A stretch of DNA of 64,000 bases from Dichomitus squalens LYAD-421 SS1. Taxonomy: Eukaryota > Basidiomycota > Agaricomycetes > Polyporales > Polyporaceae. The number at the start of each line of letters is the position of its first letter. Within the stretch, counting starts at the first letter, position 1. A program made the position numbers and the translations under genes. Below are positions 46,252-60,152 of the stretch, in pieces. The stretch is taken from assembly GCF_000275845.1 (NCBI RefSeq), contig NW_006766898.1, positions 71,183 to 135,182 on the forward strand, written 5' to 3'. The notes beneath the pieces were generated by a model. The model did not search any database. It was not told the DNA's origin and saw nothing but the letters and a program-made list of their open reading frames with translations.

Positions 46252-47573
46252 ATCTGAGTTCATAGCACACGAGGTCAGTATTAGTCCTGCACTGTACTTT
46301 CGCGCTCCACGTATTACCTGTTAGCGACACAAGTTTGACTACGTTGGACGCCATGTTACGGCGTGTACGGTTGTACTGTGAAGATGAGTATTTGAGCGAT
46401 ATGAGACATTAGGTCATATTAGGAAAACACCGACATGATTGCAGGTGTATGTAGGAGTAGCACAACAGGTAGCACTGGAAGCACGTCCCAGTCGTCGCAG
46501 TCAAATCGCTCGACCTCACGAATCGGAGACGGTGCTGTGAATGGTGGCAGTGCAGGCTCGCTTAAGTTGGAGATGATGATGCATTGCCTCGATAGGCGTG
46601 TTCAATTCTTGTCGCTCGCTCATTTCTTCGCGCGCCTACCGGGCGCCTGCCCACCTGAATTCAAGGTCAGCTCAAGCGCCTGTAGCAAAGCGAGCAGAGG
46701 TGCGCAGGCAGCGGGTGCAGCGAGATCGACGGGATCGTCCTATGCTAGGTTTGTTATACCCAGAAAACCTGTCCGGAGAGTGGATGGAGACATCGGGAGA
46801 GCGTTATAGACTCGTTGCTCGAGAATAATCGTACACAATGCGCCCAAATCCGAACCAGATTCGGCACGACATACATACGGTTCACCTGGGGTTGCCGCTG
46901 TAAGCCTGGTGGCAATTGGACCCAAAACCTTGCGGGAAGACTCCGAGTCTCGAGTCATAGAGCTCTCTAGATTTCAAATCGTCAAGTTTTCGCGGCGCTC
47001 CTTAGTCCCAGCTCGCGACCCTCATGTGGTCATGTTGCACCCGCCGCCTGCCCCCCTCTGCTTGCTGTGCTACAGGCGCTTGATCTGACCTTGAATCCAG
47101 GTAGGCAGGCGCCCCGGTAAGCGCGCGAGGAAATGAGCGAGCGACAAGAATTGAACACGGCTGATGTTCCAAAACTCCAATGTCCATGAAAGCATCAGAA
47201 TGTGACCTCCATGTATGTCATCCTAGCACTGTGCATACTTACTGGGCTCGAGAAGACGGAGACGCGAAGGCCTCTGAAACGTTGCTGGCCCCAGATGCCA
47301 GCTGTTCAGAGGCGTTTCAACTTATACAACTCACGGCGAACACCATTCTCGCTGTTGCCGGACATCGAAAACAAATGAATGACAAAGGGGACGAGTCAGG
47401 AAGACATTGAAGAGCGGAGTGCAATCTCCAGACGGTAGTAGCACCTCAGCTGAAGCGACTCATGCTCATGGCTGCTCAGTCGCTGAACAATACAAGTTTG
47501 TGATACGGAAGACCGCGACACAATCTAGTCAATATCACAGAGATGCCATCCATTGGGAGCCTTGCAGAGATGC
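46252..47573. other. Intergenic region containing an inverted repeat
   Basis: About 1.3 kb between the DUF6535 gene and the 3' end of the carboxylesterase. Its main content is the imperfect inverted repeat at 46598-47158; the frames there are arms of the repeat. No gene recognised. Confidence 0.5.
46598..47158. repeat. Imperfect inverted repeat, about 120-bp arms
   Basis: Left arm 46598-46720 and right arm 47039-47158 are reverse complements at roughly 85 percent identity. Both begin at the outer edge GTGTTCAATTCTTGTCGCTC and run inwards to GCGGGTGCA. The spacer is about 318 bp. No convincing target-site duplication borders it, so it may be a decayed foldback/MITE-type element or an inverted duplication. 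Confidence 0.6.
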
Positions 47574-49744
<2,171 letters not shown>

Positions 49745-50605
49745 GGTGGTGCGTCTGATACCCAGAGACCCCAACCATCCCGTATATATGTCACCGACAT
49801 TCGCTCGCCAAGACATGCGAGTGACAAGGCGTGTGATCTACGATGTCGAGCAATTATAGGCAAGCACGGAGGGATAGGAATCTAAGCTGGGAACACAGGC
49901 ACGAGGCATGTCTGAGGCATTCAACGGAGCCGATGTGCTGCGGGTGCAGTAGGACATAGTGGTTCAGAGCGTAGACTTTCGTTAAGGCCGGTCTTGCGAG
50001 GATGTCGGATCAGGTGTCAGAACCAGTCGCGCGAGATATAGATAGTTGGGGAGCTACGGATACGCCACCACGTACACAGTGACAGGGAGATTGAAAGCTA
50101 AAGTCAATAGGTGGAAGGTCAGCCATATGCCTGTAACGACGATACAAGTCACCAGCTCGCTCAGATTCCAAGCTAGGCCGTGCTGGATATAGACCTGGCA
50201 CTGCGCTGCTTATGCATCTACAAGGATCTGAGGGCCCTCGTATAGCAGCTAATGTGATGTTAAGGTAGACTGTTGGAAGATAGTCGAGGGCTGGGGATTT
50301 GTCAGACGTCTTGCAGCATTCAAAGCCCTGGCATAGCGGAAAAGCAGAACTCGAGATGTAGCAAAGTGTATTTAACGCCGAGAGAGGAGAGCTGCAAGGT
50401 GGATACATATCGTTCAGACGGGGCTATTGGAGAGTGCAGAAGGAGAGAGGCGGGCGCTCAGTTAGGATGGCCGAGTACGGCAATCGCCGGGCGCCGGTAG
50501 CTCCCCAGAGATTGAGAAGAGTGCTAGAGTTTCCCCAACTGAGCGCACGGCGAAGGGAGCCTTTTCAGCGTCGTACTACATGTCTTCTTCACTGTCGCCG
50601 GTGAC
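49745..50605. other. Divergent intergenic region
   Basis: About 860 bp between the divergent carboxylesterase and lipase genes, presumably holding both promoters. Only short chance frames. Confidence 0.5.
49783..49790 (-). promoter_or_regulatory. TATA-like element of the carboxylesterase
   Basis: CATATATACG on the minus strand about 40 bp before the start at 49744. Confidence 0.4.
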
Positions 50606-52541
50606 ATGCAGACCGTGTGGTTTCCTGTCCCAGTCGCTGCTCTCTTTCGTCGGATCGTGAACGTCGTCTCCGCCTTCTCCATCTCGCATCAATACCTCCA
50701 CCAGCCCCCCTCCGACTCTGACGTACCACAACCCGGATCTTACTCGCTGCGATGGCCCGCCTGGCCAGCTTACTCTCGAAAGCTGATTTCCGATGAAGGT
50801 CACCAACGTTATCGCGTCGGTTCTCTGAACATGTATGCGGGCAGTGCAGAAGGCACAGAAGTCAAGGATGCACCTCGCACTTCACCGCCGACAGACTCCT
50901 ACGATTCTTGGACTCCCGCTCAGATTCATCGACTCATGCATAACCCCGCTCTATATGATCCTGTACGCAAACCCCGATACCCTATCGTGCTCTGTCATGG
51001 TGAGTCCGCGGTGACGGGGACAGTTCAGGTATTGACGCCAGCGCGAGCTAGGACTCTACGGATTCGACGTCCGCGGGCCTTCATCGGTCCCCTTCCTGCG
51101 GCAACATTACTGGTCTAATGTCCTGAACGTTCTCCGCGGGAAGCTTGGGGCGGAGGTCTTGGTAACAGGCGTACCTAGGTAAGTCGTGCGTGCACACCGT
51201 GTCCTACAGCCTCTCACTATAGTTCAGCACTGGGTCCGTGTCCTCTCGTGCCGAGAACTTGGACCGCTTCCTACGAGACAAGGCACCCGCACGAGGTGTT
51301 AACTTTCTTGCACACTCCATGGGCGGCCTTGACTGCAGGCATCTCATATCCCACATCAAACCCTCTGACTACGCGCCACTGTCGCTCACGACTATCGCGA
51401 CGCCACATAGAGGAAGCCCGTTCATGGACTGGTGCAAGGTATGGCTGTCCCTGTCCTCCTTTCCGGCATCTCTGAACATTACATCCAGCAATACCTGGGG
51501 CTGGGCAGATATCAGGACGAGTCCTTCCGCCTGGGGGCCACAGAAATGCAGTCCGACTCCCCAGAAGCGCGGCGCTCAGCCGCCGAACGGGAAACAGAGA
51601 AGGAGAAAGCCGCCGCGTCCGTCAAATCCCTCCTCTCGCTCACCTCCCTCCCTTCCTCCTTCACGACCCTCCTCCTCTCCGTCCTCGACTCCCCCGCGTA
51701 CGCGAACCTCACCACCGCGTACCTGAACACGGTCTTCAACCCGAACACCCCAGACGACCCGTCCGTGAAGTACTTAAGCGTCGCGGGACGCACCGCGGGC
51801 GTCGGCATCTGGCACCCGCTCTGGCTGCCCAAGATGGTGCTCGACGGGTTTGAGGAGCGCGAGCGCGCCCGCATGCGCGAGACGAGCGACCCGCGCGCGG
51901 AGGACGACACGCTGTGGGGCAACGACGGGCTCGTGACCGTGCAGAGCGCGCAGTGGGGTGAGTTCTTGGGCACCTTAGAGGGCTGCGACCACTGGGAGAT
52001 CAGGGGCGCGCGGGGGCTCGACGTGGACTTGCCGTCGATACCTGGGCCGGAGGAGTGGAAGCTGGGCGATTGGGCGAAGTTCGTGCGGGCTTGGAAGAGG
52101 GAGGAGAAGAAGGCGGCGCGGGAGGCCGGCGCGGGGATCAGTGAGCAGGGGCACGAGGCTGCTCTTGCGGCGGCTAGGGCTGCAGTGGGCGGTGAAGAGA
52201 GCGAGCGTAGGGAGCGGGGAGACGCGGGACATAAGGCAAGGAGGGATAGCATGAACGCGGATGAAGTCGTCAAGAGCTCGACGGACAAGGTCTCGGCGGT
52301 GTTCGACTGGATCATCGAGTCGACGCCTGCTAAAGCTGCTCTCAGTCCTCTCGCGTCGATCTCGTCGGGGTCCAAGACCGAAGAACAGGATAGGGACGGT
52401 CAGGCGGGGAAGGGAGAGAAGGAGAGGCGAGCGAAGGGCAAGAGCACGAAGCCGGCTGAGCGACATGATCTTGCGACGAAGATGGACCTCGAGCGATTCT
52501 ATGTGGCGCTGTGTAAGAAGCTCTACGACGAGGGCCTGTAA
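50606..52541 (+). CDS. Tgl2-like lipase (alpha/beta hydrolase)
   Basis: Starts MQTVWFPVPVAALFRRIVN, a basic amphipathic N terminus that would suit mitochondrial targeting. After three short introns come YPIVLCHGLYGFDVRGPS (oxyanion HG motif), VLRGKLGAEVLVTGVP, the nucleophile elbow FLAHSMGGLDCRHLI (GxSxG variant AHSMGG), ATPHRGSPFMDW, YLSVAGRTAGVGIWHPLW, DGLVTVQSAQWGEF with the acid region, and GCDHWEI with the probable catalytic His. This order resembles yeast Tgl2, a mitochondrial triacylglycerol lipase. The region after about residue 400 is a charged Lys/Glu/Ser-rich insert, probably disordered, before a conserved-looking end (DLERFYVALCKKLYDEGL). The long 287-codon minus-strand frame across 51512-52375 is a shadow. 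Confidence 0.82.
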
Positions 52542-52757
52542 ATGCCATGCAGACTCTGTATATGCTCGTGCTAGCTGCGGTGTATCATTATTGTGTACTG
52601 TAGGTGCCCCTGATATGGCAGACATGAACTTGACTTGATCAGCACCTGGTCATTTTCTAGCCTGTCACGGATGCAGGAAAATTTTCCCAATGATGAGGGA
52701 AAAGGCCCTATAGTTTTGTGCGTGCATGCTTCTCGGGTATCGAACGCACGGGGAGGC

Positions 52758-54559
52758 CTATAACCGGACAACACGCTGCCTCGCCAGGGCGACTGCCACG
52801 CTCCCTACACCCGCCGCCAAGGCGCACGAGCCCACGAAGATCTCAACAGCTCCGTACCCAAACCGACCGAACCGCGCGCTGGTTGACGACGATCGCCCTG
52901 CCTCGAGGAGCAGCCCGGAGACGATAGGACCGATGACCGCAGAAATGCCTTTGGCGAACGTGATCCCTGAGAACGCTATGCTCGCGAATTCGTGCCCCGC
53001 GCATTCAACCGCGGCATTCGTCCACGTCGACGAGAAGCCACCCGCCTGCGCAACTCTGATCAGTGTACGGTGCGCTACAGACACGAGGGAGGGGCGCACC
53101 AAGCCACCGAAGACGATGGAAAAGAAGTAGAGATAGATCGCGGCGTTGGCGAAGCCCCATAGTAGGAATGCTCCGAGCGCACTACCGACGGCGCTGAAGA
53201 CCATGATCGAGGGGTAGGGGATGCGATCGGTCAGGTGGCCGATGAAGATCTGGCCTATGACCGTGGCGGACAGGTTCAAGAGGGAGAGGACGATGGTGGC
53301 TGTTGGCTGATTGGAGAGGCTCCTTGTAAAGGTGGGGATGTAGAGCGAGACCGGGAACTGGGAGAGACCTTGTATGAGGGTCGTGAACACCTTCAATGAA
53401 GTGTTGCTGTCAACCTCGACGCCAATGAAGAAATACGGGGCGAAGTGGTCACTTACGAAGGTCCAAAAGAGGGGATTATGGAGGAACTCAAGACGAGAAG
53501 GTATGAGCTTGGGCCTCCGCTGACCGGCTTTGAACTTAGGCACGGGGAAACGGCTGCGCATGCCCAGGAGCGCAATTGCTGAGCAGATCGCCGTGCCGGT
53601 TGCCCAAATCCTCAACGTCCAACGCACCCCGACCTCGCTGAGCAGAGCGTTGAGGAGGAAAGGGAAGGCAAAGCCCCCGACGCCGGTGCCGGAGAAGATG
53701 ATACCACCAGCCAGTCCACGGCGCTCCGAGAACCACTCGGGGAGCAGTTTGATGACGGGGCTGTAAAGGATGCCGCCGCCGATGCCCACGCCCACGCCTT
53801 GTAAGAGGATGAGCTGCCACACCTGTAGCATAAATCCATTCACTAGATGTTAGATGCTGAGTAGGTTGTGGTGCAGACCTGTGTTGCGAAACTGGACGCA
53901 AAGAGTGAGACGAAGTATAGCGCAAGGCCAAACCACATGGACGTCCGTATAAAGTCTGGGTATCTTCTCAGGAAGAAAATCAAAAATATCCCCTATCAAC
54001 AAGAGATCTCAGTGCATCACTTCTCTTTGTGTGAACGGGTTGAACTGACCTCTCCGTACTGGATGCCAAGGCAGGTAGTCCCAACAGCGGCTATGGCAAC
54101 CCCAGATGCCGAGTCAAAAGGCGGGTGCGAGGTGTAGTAGTCTGGACCAACGGTAAGCATCTACGGTCAGCACAGACAGTCAGAATGAAGACTTACCCAC
54201 CTTGGAAGATGCCATAACTAAGAGGCGGTTCGTCAGCGCACGCCACAATCCCTGGTAGAATCGGAGACGGACCTGAAACCAAATCCCCATACCATCGTCT
54301 CCAGAATGAAAGCAGAGGCACAAAATGACCATGCCTTCAGCCCGCGGTCGACGGGCGGGAGCTCTTGGACGTTTGCTCCCTCCTGCGTGTTGATCGATTG
54401 TAACGAAGTCGCTGTCTCCGACAGTTGGACGTGTGGTGAACCGGGCGCCGCGGGACTCTCAGAAAAGCTATTCCTGGATGTTGGCAAAGCGTTCATTTCG
54501 TATGACGTCTCCATTGCGAACTTAATGTTGCCATTGGTTGACCGTCCAACTCCTGCCAT
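52758..54559 (-). CDS. MFS monocarboxylate-type transporter 1
   Basis: Twelve-helix carrier of the monocarboxylate porter (MCT/MCH-like) branch of the major facilitator superfamily. The N-terminal tail ends QEGANVQELPPVDRGLKAW, the usual lead into TM1 (CASAFILETMVWGFG). After short introns come SYGIFQDYYTSHPPF, VWQLILLQGVGVGIGGG, ILYSPVIKLLPEWFSERRGLAGGI (the loop 2-3 RRGLA motif), FPFLLNALLSEVGVRWTLRI, IFIGHLTDRIPYPSIMVFS, GGFSSTWTNAAVECAG and FGYGAVEIFVGSCALAAGVG. The stop is at 52758. The first true ATG is at 54559; a second Met near 54514 is also plausible. It could carry pyruvate, lactate or other short acids, or riboflavin-like compounds as in Mch homologues; substrate unknown. First of three tandem paralogues on the same strand. 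Confidence 0.85.
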
Positions 54560-54565
54560 CTTCAC

Positions 54566-55332
54566 GTTTCGGATCTCAGGGAATGGCTAGGTAGTCGAAG
54601 CAGTGGCGAAAGGCACGAGCCTGAATCAGAGCGCATTTTGGGTCGACCTATACTTACTGACTCGAGATTCGGCGATGAGTCAGCTTGTTGTCGTACGCCA
54701 TCACAAAGACATGGCTTAGCACGATCTGAATTACAGTGATTTGCAAAAAACACTGCAGGTCGCGCGCGTGGGCAAGGCTATTTGTTCCTATTTGGCATCC
54801 CCGGGAAGCGCTTGCCCGGGACGGAACGGCTCAACATCCTCTGTACTTATTTGCATTTGAATCTGATAGAGTACGAGGAGGGATGTAGGAAAATTCCTTC
54901 CCTTTGATTCCGAAGCAGCCATGGAATTGCCAACTCAAGCATTGTTATAATAGATACAATGGTCCTGAGCGCCCAGTGCCCGAAACAGAAGTTCGCGCTG
55001 TAAACGCCCGGGAACAAACATGGGCAAATAGCTCGCCGCGCGGATGCGACCTGCAGTGTTCTTTGCAAATCACTGTATACCGACCATACGCGCGCATGAG
55101 CGTCTTCGTAGTGATCGCGTCCGATAATATGTACTTATAGTTATCTACCTCATCTTTACATCAATGTCTGATGACATAATATTACACAGGAGGCATTGAC
55201 ACAAGCCCAAGGAAGTGATACACGTCTATGAGAAAGATAAGCAAAACCCTACAAGTACGACAGATACTACCCTAGCTTGAATCTAAAGCATCGCTACCCT
55301 TTTGTGCAATCCAGACAGATACGACTCGGAGA
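54566..55332. promoter_or_regulatory. Intergenic upstream of MFS 1
   Basis: About 770 bp between two transporters on the same strand: promoter of the first and 3' flank of the second. A near-perfect palindrome CCCGGGAAGCGCTTGCCCGGG minus one end base lies at 54800-54820, about 245 bp before the start, and could be a protein-binding site. No gene seen. Confidence 0.35.
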
Positions 55333-57164
55333 TCAGAAAACAGGGGCTAGAATCTCTACGCGCTGCTTCCTCGCAAGTGCAATGACAATGCTCCCGACAC
55401 CACATGCGAAAGCGCAGGAACCGACGAAAATTTCAACGGCACCATATCCAAAACGTCCAAACCCATGGCCCATCGTTGATCCTTTGCCAGCTTGCAGGAG
55501 GAAGCCGGAGATAACGGGTCCAATGACGGCGGAGATACCCTTCACGAAGGATACCCCGCAGAAGGCCAGCCCAATGAACTCGGGTTTGCTCCCGGCACAC
55601 TCTGCGGCTGAGTTCGTCCAGGTCGACGAGAAACCTCCGCTCTGTGTGCATAACATTGATATTGGCCAAACAAGAAAGTATCGAAGGAGATACATACCAG
55701 ACTCCCGAATATAAATGCGAAGAAGTAAAGGTAAACGACCTTGTCGGCAAAGCCCCATAGCAAGAAGGCGCCAAGACCGCTGCCAACAGCGCTGAATAGC
55801 ATTATCATCGGGTAGGGGAACCTATCGCTGAGGTGGCCGATAGTGATCTGACCAACTACAGCTGAAACGTTGAACAAGGAGAGGATGGAGGTCGCCGTCA
55901 ACTGGTTCGAAAGACCCTTGGTGAAGGTGGCGATATACAACGAAACAGGAAAGTAGGAAAGACCTTGGAGCATATTAGTGATAGCCTGTTTGGAAGGAAC
56001 TCAGTACCTCCACGTTCCAAAGGAGTATACAAAAGCCCTCACGACGCTCCAGAAGAGGGTACTTCGCAGGAAGTCGACCCTACCGGGGAGCAGCTTTGGT
56101 CGGCGATGCACGGCACTATACTTGGGAACAGGAAGTCGACTCCGCATGCCGAGCATAGCGATTCCGCATAAAACGGTGGTTCCGATAGCCCAGAGTCGCA
56201 GAGTCCAGCGCAGGCCAATATTCGTAAGTAGCGCATTGAGTAACAAGGGGAACACGAAACCTTCACGCGGATTGAGCGAAGCCCGCGTGAGACACGAACA
56301 CGGAACGCACCACCCAGAGCAGTTCCTGAGAAGATCAGACCGCTCGCAAGGCCTCGTCGTTCCGAGAACCATTCGGGGAGGAGTTTGATGATGGGAAGGT
56401 AAACTATTCCGCCGCCAATCCCGACGCCAGCTCCTTGCAGGAGGATTAACTGCCATACCTGCACAACGTGATCAGTAAGCCCGAACAAGTGCGGATAAGT
56501 TGTTCCAACCTGGGTGGCGAAGCTGGATGCGAAGAGAGACACAAAGTAGATCCCTAAACCAACCCACATGGAGACCCTGAGAAAGTCCGGATATCTGCCC
56601 ACGAAGAAGAAAAGGAAGAAATTCTGCATAGATGCGTGCGGAATCAGATAAGTGGCCAGTATCGGCCAGGATATCATGCATTGCTCACCTCTCCATAGAG
56701 GAAGGCGAGGGAGACGGTGCCGACAGCAGCGATGGATACGGTCGACGCTGAGCTAAAGGGCGGGTGTGATGTGTAATACTCTATAACGCATAGTGTGAAT
56801 AAATAGCTAGTTGTTGTGGGAGACCCATACCTTGGAATATGCCATAGCTGCGAAGTCTCAGCGTCAGAACCCGACAACATGGAGGGTAAGAGACTCCTTC
56901 ATACCTGAAGCTGAAACCCCAAATCATCATCTCCGTTATGAACGCTGAGGCGCAGAACATCCACGCCCCGAAACCACGGTCTACCGGAGGTAGCTCCTGC
57001 ACGTTCGCCCCCTCCTGCGGATCAGCCGCCCGGAGCGCCGCAATCGAAGACTGGGCGGAAAGGGAGGTGGCGGGGGTTCCCGGATGGCTGTCTCCAAGCT
57101 CTGGCATCACAGACATCTCATACGATGATGAAGGTATGGGTTTTCCGGCGACTTCAACGTCCAT
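55333..57164 (-). CDS. MFS monocarboxylate-type transporter 2
   Basis: Second tandem MFS carrier with the same exon layout. N-terminal tail PQEGANVQELPPVDRGFGAW, then TM1 ASAFITEMMIWGFSF, YYTSHPPFSSAS, FLLFFFVGRYPDFLRVSMWVG, VWQLILLQGAGVGIGGGIVY, LLPEWFSERRGLASGLIFSGTALGG joined by a small intron to FVFPLLLNALLTNIGLRW, IGHLSDRFPYPMIMLFSAVG, GGFSSTWTNSAAECAGS and FGYGAVEIFVGSCAFACGVG. The stop follows KQRVEILAPVF at 55333. Start taken at 57164 (MDVEVAGKP); an upstream ATG at 57215 is possible. No lesions seen, so probably functional. Confidence 0.83.
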
Positions 57165-57559
57165 GATGCACCGAAGGCTGGTTCCACGGGGAGGAATGGG
57201 AGCAGCGAACATCATTGCTCACCAGGATTTAACATCCTCAGGCCAGACCCAGACCTGCCGGGCGCCTTTGGTCAGTCGACTCATGCGCGTAATGGCGGAG
57301 TGTTGGGACGACCATCAGGTCATCCCGCTCGATGATTGCCATCGATTAGCATCCGCAATACGTCTTCAACACATAATGCGCTGATACTCACCGGGATCTG
57401 CTACGATCGCTCCGGGCGGCAGGATTATTGAATGGAAACCGCGTCAGGCCTCAGGTCTGGAGTGGGCGTGGCGACTCGGAGGTCACAAGCTCAATACGAG
57501 ATGATGTAACAAAGAAGGTAATTGCGACGTCGAGAAAGAGAAACGACGCGGAGGGATGT
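57165..57559. other. Intergenic between MFS 2 and the MFS pseudogene
   Basis: About 395 bp, presumably the promoter of the second transporter. Nothing else seen. Confidence 0.45.
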
Positions 57560-59328
57560 TCAGGACGTGGTCCGCTGCCTGGCCAGAACAACGGCAACAC
57601 TCCCCACGCCTGGCGCTAGAGCGCATGACCCGACGAAGATTTCCACTGCTCCGTACCCGAACCGACCAAAACCGCCGTTCGAGCCTTTGCCAGCTTCCAA
57701 CAGAAGACCAAAGACGGCGGGTCCAACCACCGCGGGGATGCCTTAAACAGCGTGACCCGGAGAAGATGAGGCCCGTAGACTCGGACTTGCTTCCTGCACA
57801 TTCCACCGCTGCATTGGCCCACGTTAATGAAAAGCCTGCCCTCTGATGCCCAAAGGGATTACGATTACGGGAGATCCACCGCAAGGAAGGCTCCTGAACA
57901 CGAGGGCAAAGAAATAGAGCCAGATCGCGGCATTAGCGAATCCCCAGAGAAGGAAGGCCCCGAGAGCACTACCCAGAGCGCTGAAGACCATCACGATTGG
58001 ATATGGGAACCTGTCGGAGAGATGGCCCAATGCGATTTGACCAATAGAGGAGACGGCATTAAACAAGGGCGGGACGATTGTTGCCGTCAGCTGATTCGAG
58101 ACGTTCTTCGTGAAGCTTGCGATGTACATAGAGACGAGGTAATACGACACTCCCTGGTTCAGATTCGTGATGACCTTTGCAGTGGTGTTGAAAGGGCGTC
58201 TTCCGAGGGAAATGGTGAAAAGTACACCCACGATGCTTCAGAAAAGAGTGACGACGAAAGTCGAGTCTGGATGGAATCAGCCTGAGGTGTCTGTGAATTG
58301 CATTGTATCTGGGCACAGGCAACCGGGGTCACATGCCAAACAATGCTAACGCCGAGACAATAGTGGTTGCGATGGCCCAAATTTGGATTGTCCAGCCATT
58401 GCCAAGCTTGTCGAGCATAGTACTGAGAAGGAGAGGGAAGGCAAAATCTGGAAGGAAAGCAGTTAGTAGCACATTGAAAAACACAGTTTTGGGACTGCCA
58501 ACTAACCTCCGATGCCTGATCCGGAAAAGATGATCCCGCCGGCAAGTCCACGGCGCTCAGAGAACCACTTAGGAAGCGGCTTCACCACAGGCATATATGG
58601 TATACCGCCAGCGACACCGATACCAACGCCTTTCAACAGGATCAGCTACCATACCTAGGATACTAGTATGAACACGGTCCGGTAGGAGATAAGAGTCATG
58701 GATTGACCTTCGTAGCCCAATCAGATAGGAATAGAGAGCCGATATAGAGGGTCAGCCCGAACCACGTCGCCAGTTCGAGGTAGTCGGGATATCGCCCGAT
58801 GGAATACGAAACAGAAAGAAGGCCTGTCGGTGAATCAGTTTGAAGAATCAGTCAATTTGCAAGTGGTTGAGCGCAGTCATATCGACTTACTGCCGAGTAC
58901 TGTTTGGCGATAGAGACCGTGCCGACCGCAGCGATAGAGATGCTGGAAGCGGAGTCGAGTGGCACATGTGTCGTATGAGAGTTTTACCCAAGAGAAGTCC
59001 GGCACTCCATCAAAGTGCCGTTACATTGTGCATACACTGGAAGATGTCATAACTAGCCAGCAGACTGATCAACACATTGAGTCTTCGATGTATATGGGAG
59101 GAAACTGACGAACCTGAAACTGAACCCTGGAATTATGGTTTCCAGGACGAACGCTGCGACACAGAAAAACCATGCATGACATACGCAATCAACTGGCTGC
59201 GGCTGCTGCACAATAGTTATAGTACCTTCCTGAGGATCTTGACGTCCTAGAGTCGTCCAGGCGGACTCAGCAGGTGCATCTGGCGATATCGAGGCCATGA
59301 CGATATTGACGAGGGAGTTCGAACTCAT
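57560..59328 (-). pseudogene. MFS monocarboxylate-type transporter 3 (decayed)
   Basis: Third tandem copy. Recognisable parts include PQEGTITIVQQPQPVDCVCHAWFF near TM1, FPLLLSTMLDKLGNGWTIQIWAIATT, PRLPVPRYNAIHRHLRLIPSRLDF, GQIALGHLSDRFPYPIVMVFSALG, FSLTWANAAVECAG and GFGRFGYGAVEIFVGSCALAPGVG. Visible lesions: an in-frame TGA at 58329-58331 where the intact copies have Arg after the FGM/LGM block, and small deletions near 57738-57765 that break the frame between the ECAGS block and the conserved GISAVIGP-type segment. The N-terminal tail has also lost the ELPPVDRG motif (QPVDCV instead). These together make a functional product unlikely. Confidence 0.75.
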
Positions 59329-59463
59329 GTCGTGGGCAGGCTCAGTTTCAGTGCTACCTTGACGAGCAGAGGTGTTCGTTTCGTCGTCAGATTTTTTACA
59401 AGTTCGCAAGATACGCATCATCATCGAAATCAAGTTGGTCGTGGACTTCAACCGCAGCCGCAA

Positions 59464-60152
59464 GCATGGGCGTCTAATGACATGGATTCAACCGGCGACC
59501 TCGATGCGGCCGGGTCCCCCCGGAGCGCTATCCAATATGGAGTCTGGACGTCCAAATAACTTCCACTTCTTGACTCAGTCCCTAGATCAGGTCTTAGATC
59601 ATCCCCTTGATTAACATTAGGTATCTCTAAACCACGATGAAGAATGGGGAAGCGGGTCGAGAGGTAGACATCAGGTCAGACAATATTTATTGCTACTACA
59701 TCCATCCACAGTCCCAATGGTCTAATCGTTACATGGCTAGCACAGTAATCCTCTCGACTACGCAACGGGTGCAGCAGCGCGTCTACTGCAGTTGCTGAAC
59801 AGAGGTACCGCACAATGGACGCTATCACAGGTTTTCTTACAGCCACAATGGCTTAGGCTGTGCGATGGGACTCCGCCTTGCCATCGGTTATGCCGCCTGC
59901 TCTCTTGTTCCCGCAGACGCTCACGCTTTTGTTCTTGCCACTGGACGCCGCATCGTCAAGTTGCAGCGTTCCTCTTCTCGCCACGTGAGTCCTATTCATG
60001 GACGCTTTGGACTCCAAGTAGTCCTGTATAAAAGGAGCGCATAGCTTGCGGCTGACATTGTGCTACAGACCACTTCACACACTTTGAAACCTCGCCACTC
60101 AGACAGCTCCCAACCACCTTGAACGATTCGATTATCAGTCCCTATTCCACAC
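59464..60152. promoter_or_regulatory. Intergenic, promoter of the 60153 gene
   Basis: About 690 bp. A good TATA box TATAAAA at 60027-60033 lies 120 bp before the next start, with a pyrimidine-rich leader. Otherwise no feature. Confidence 0.5.
60027..60033 (+). promoter_or_regulatory. TATA box
   Basis: TATAAAA 120 bp upstream of the ATG at 60153, in a GC-mixed leader. Confidence 0.5.

Noticed and set aside
51512..52375. Minus-strand frame of 287 codons
   Set aside because: Lies entirely within the coding exon of the lipase in GC-rich sequence; Ser/Arg-rich composition is that of a shadow frame.
50606..59328. Secondary-metabolite cluster idea (lipase, transporters, nearby dehydrogenase)
   Set aside because: No backbone enzyme (polyketide, nonribosomal peptide or terpene synthase), P450 or cluster regulator is present; genes are housekeeping or simple duplicates.
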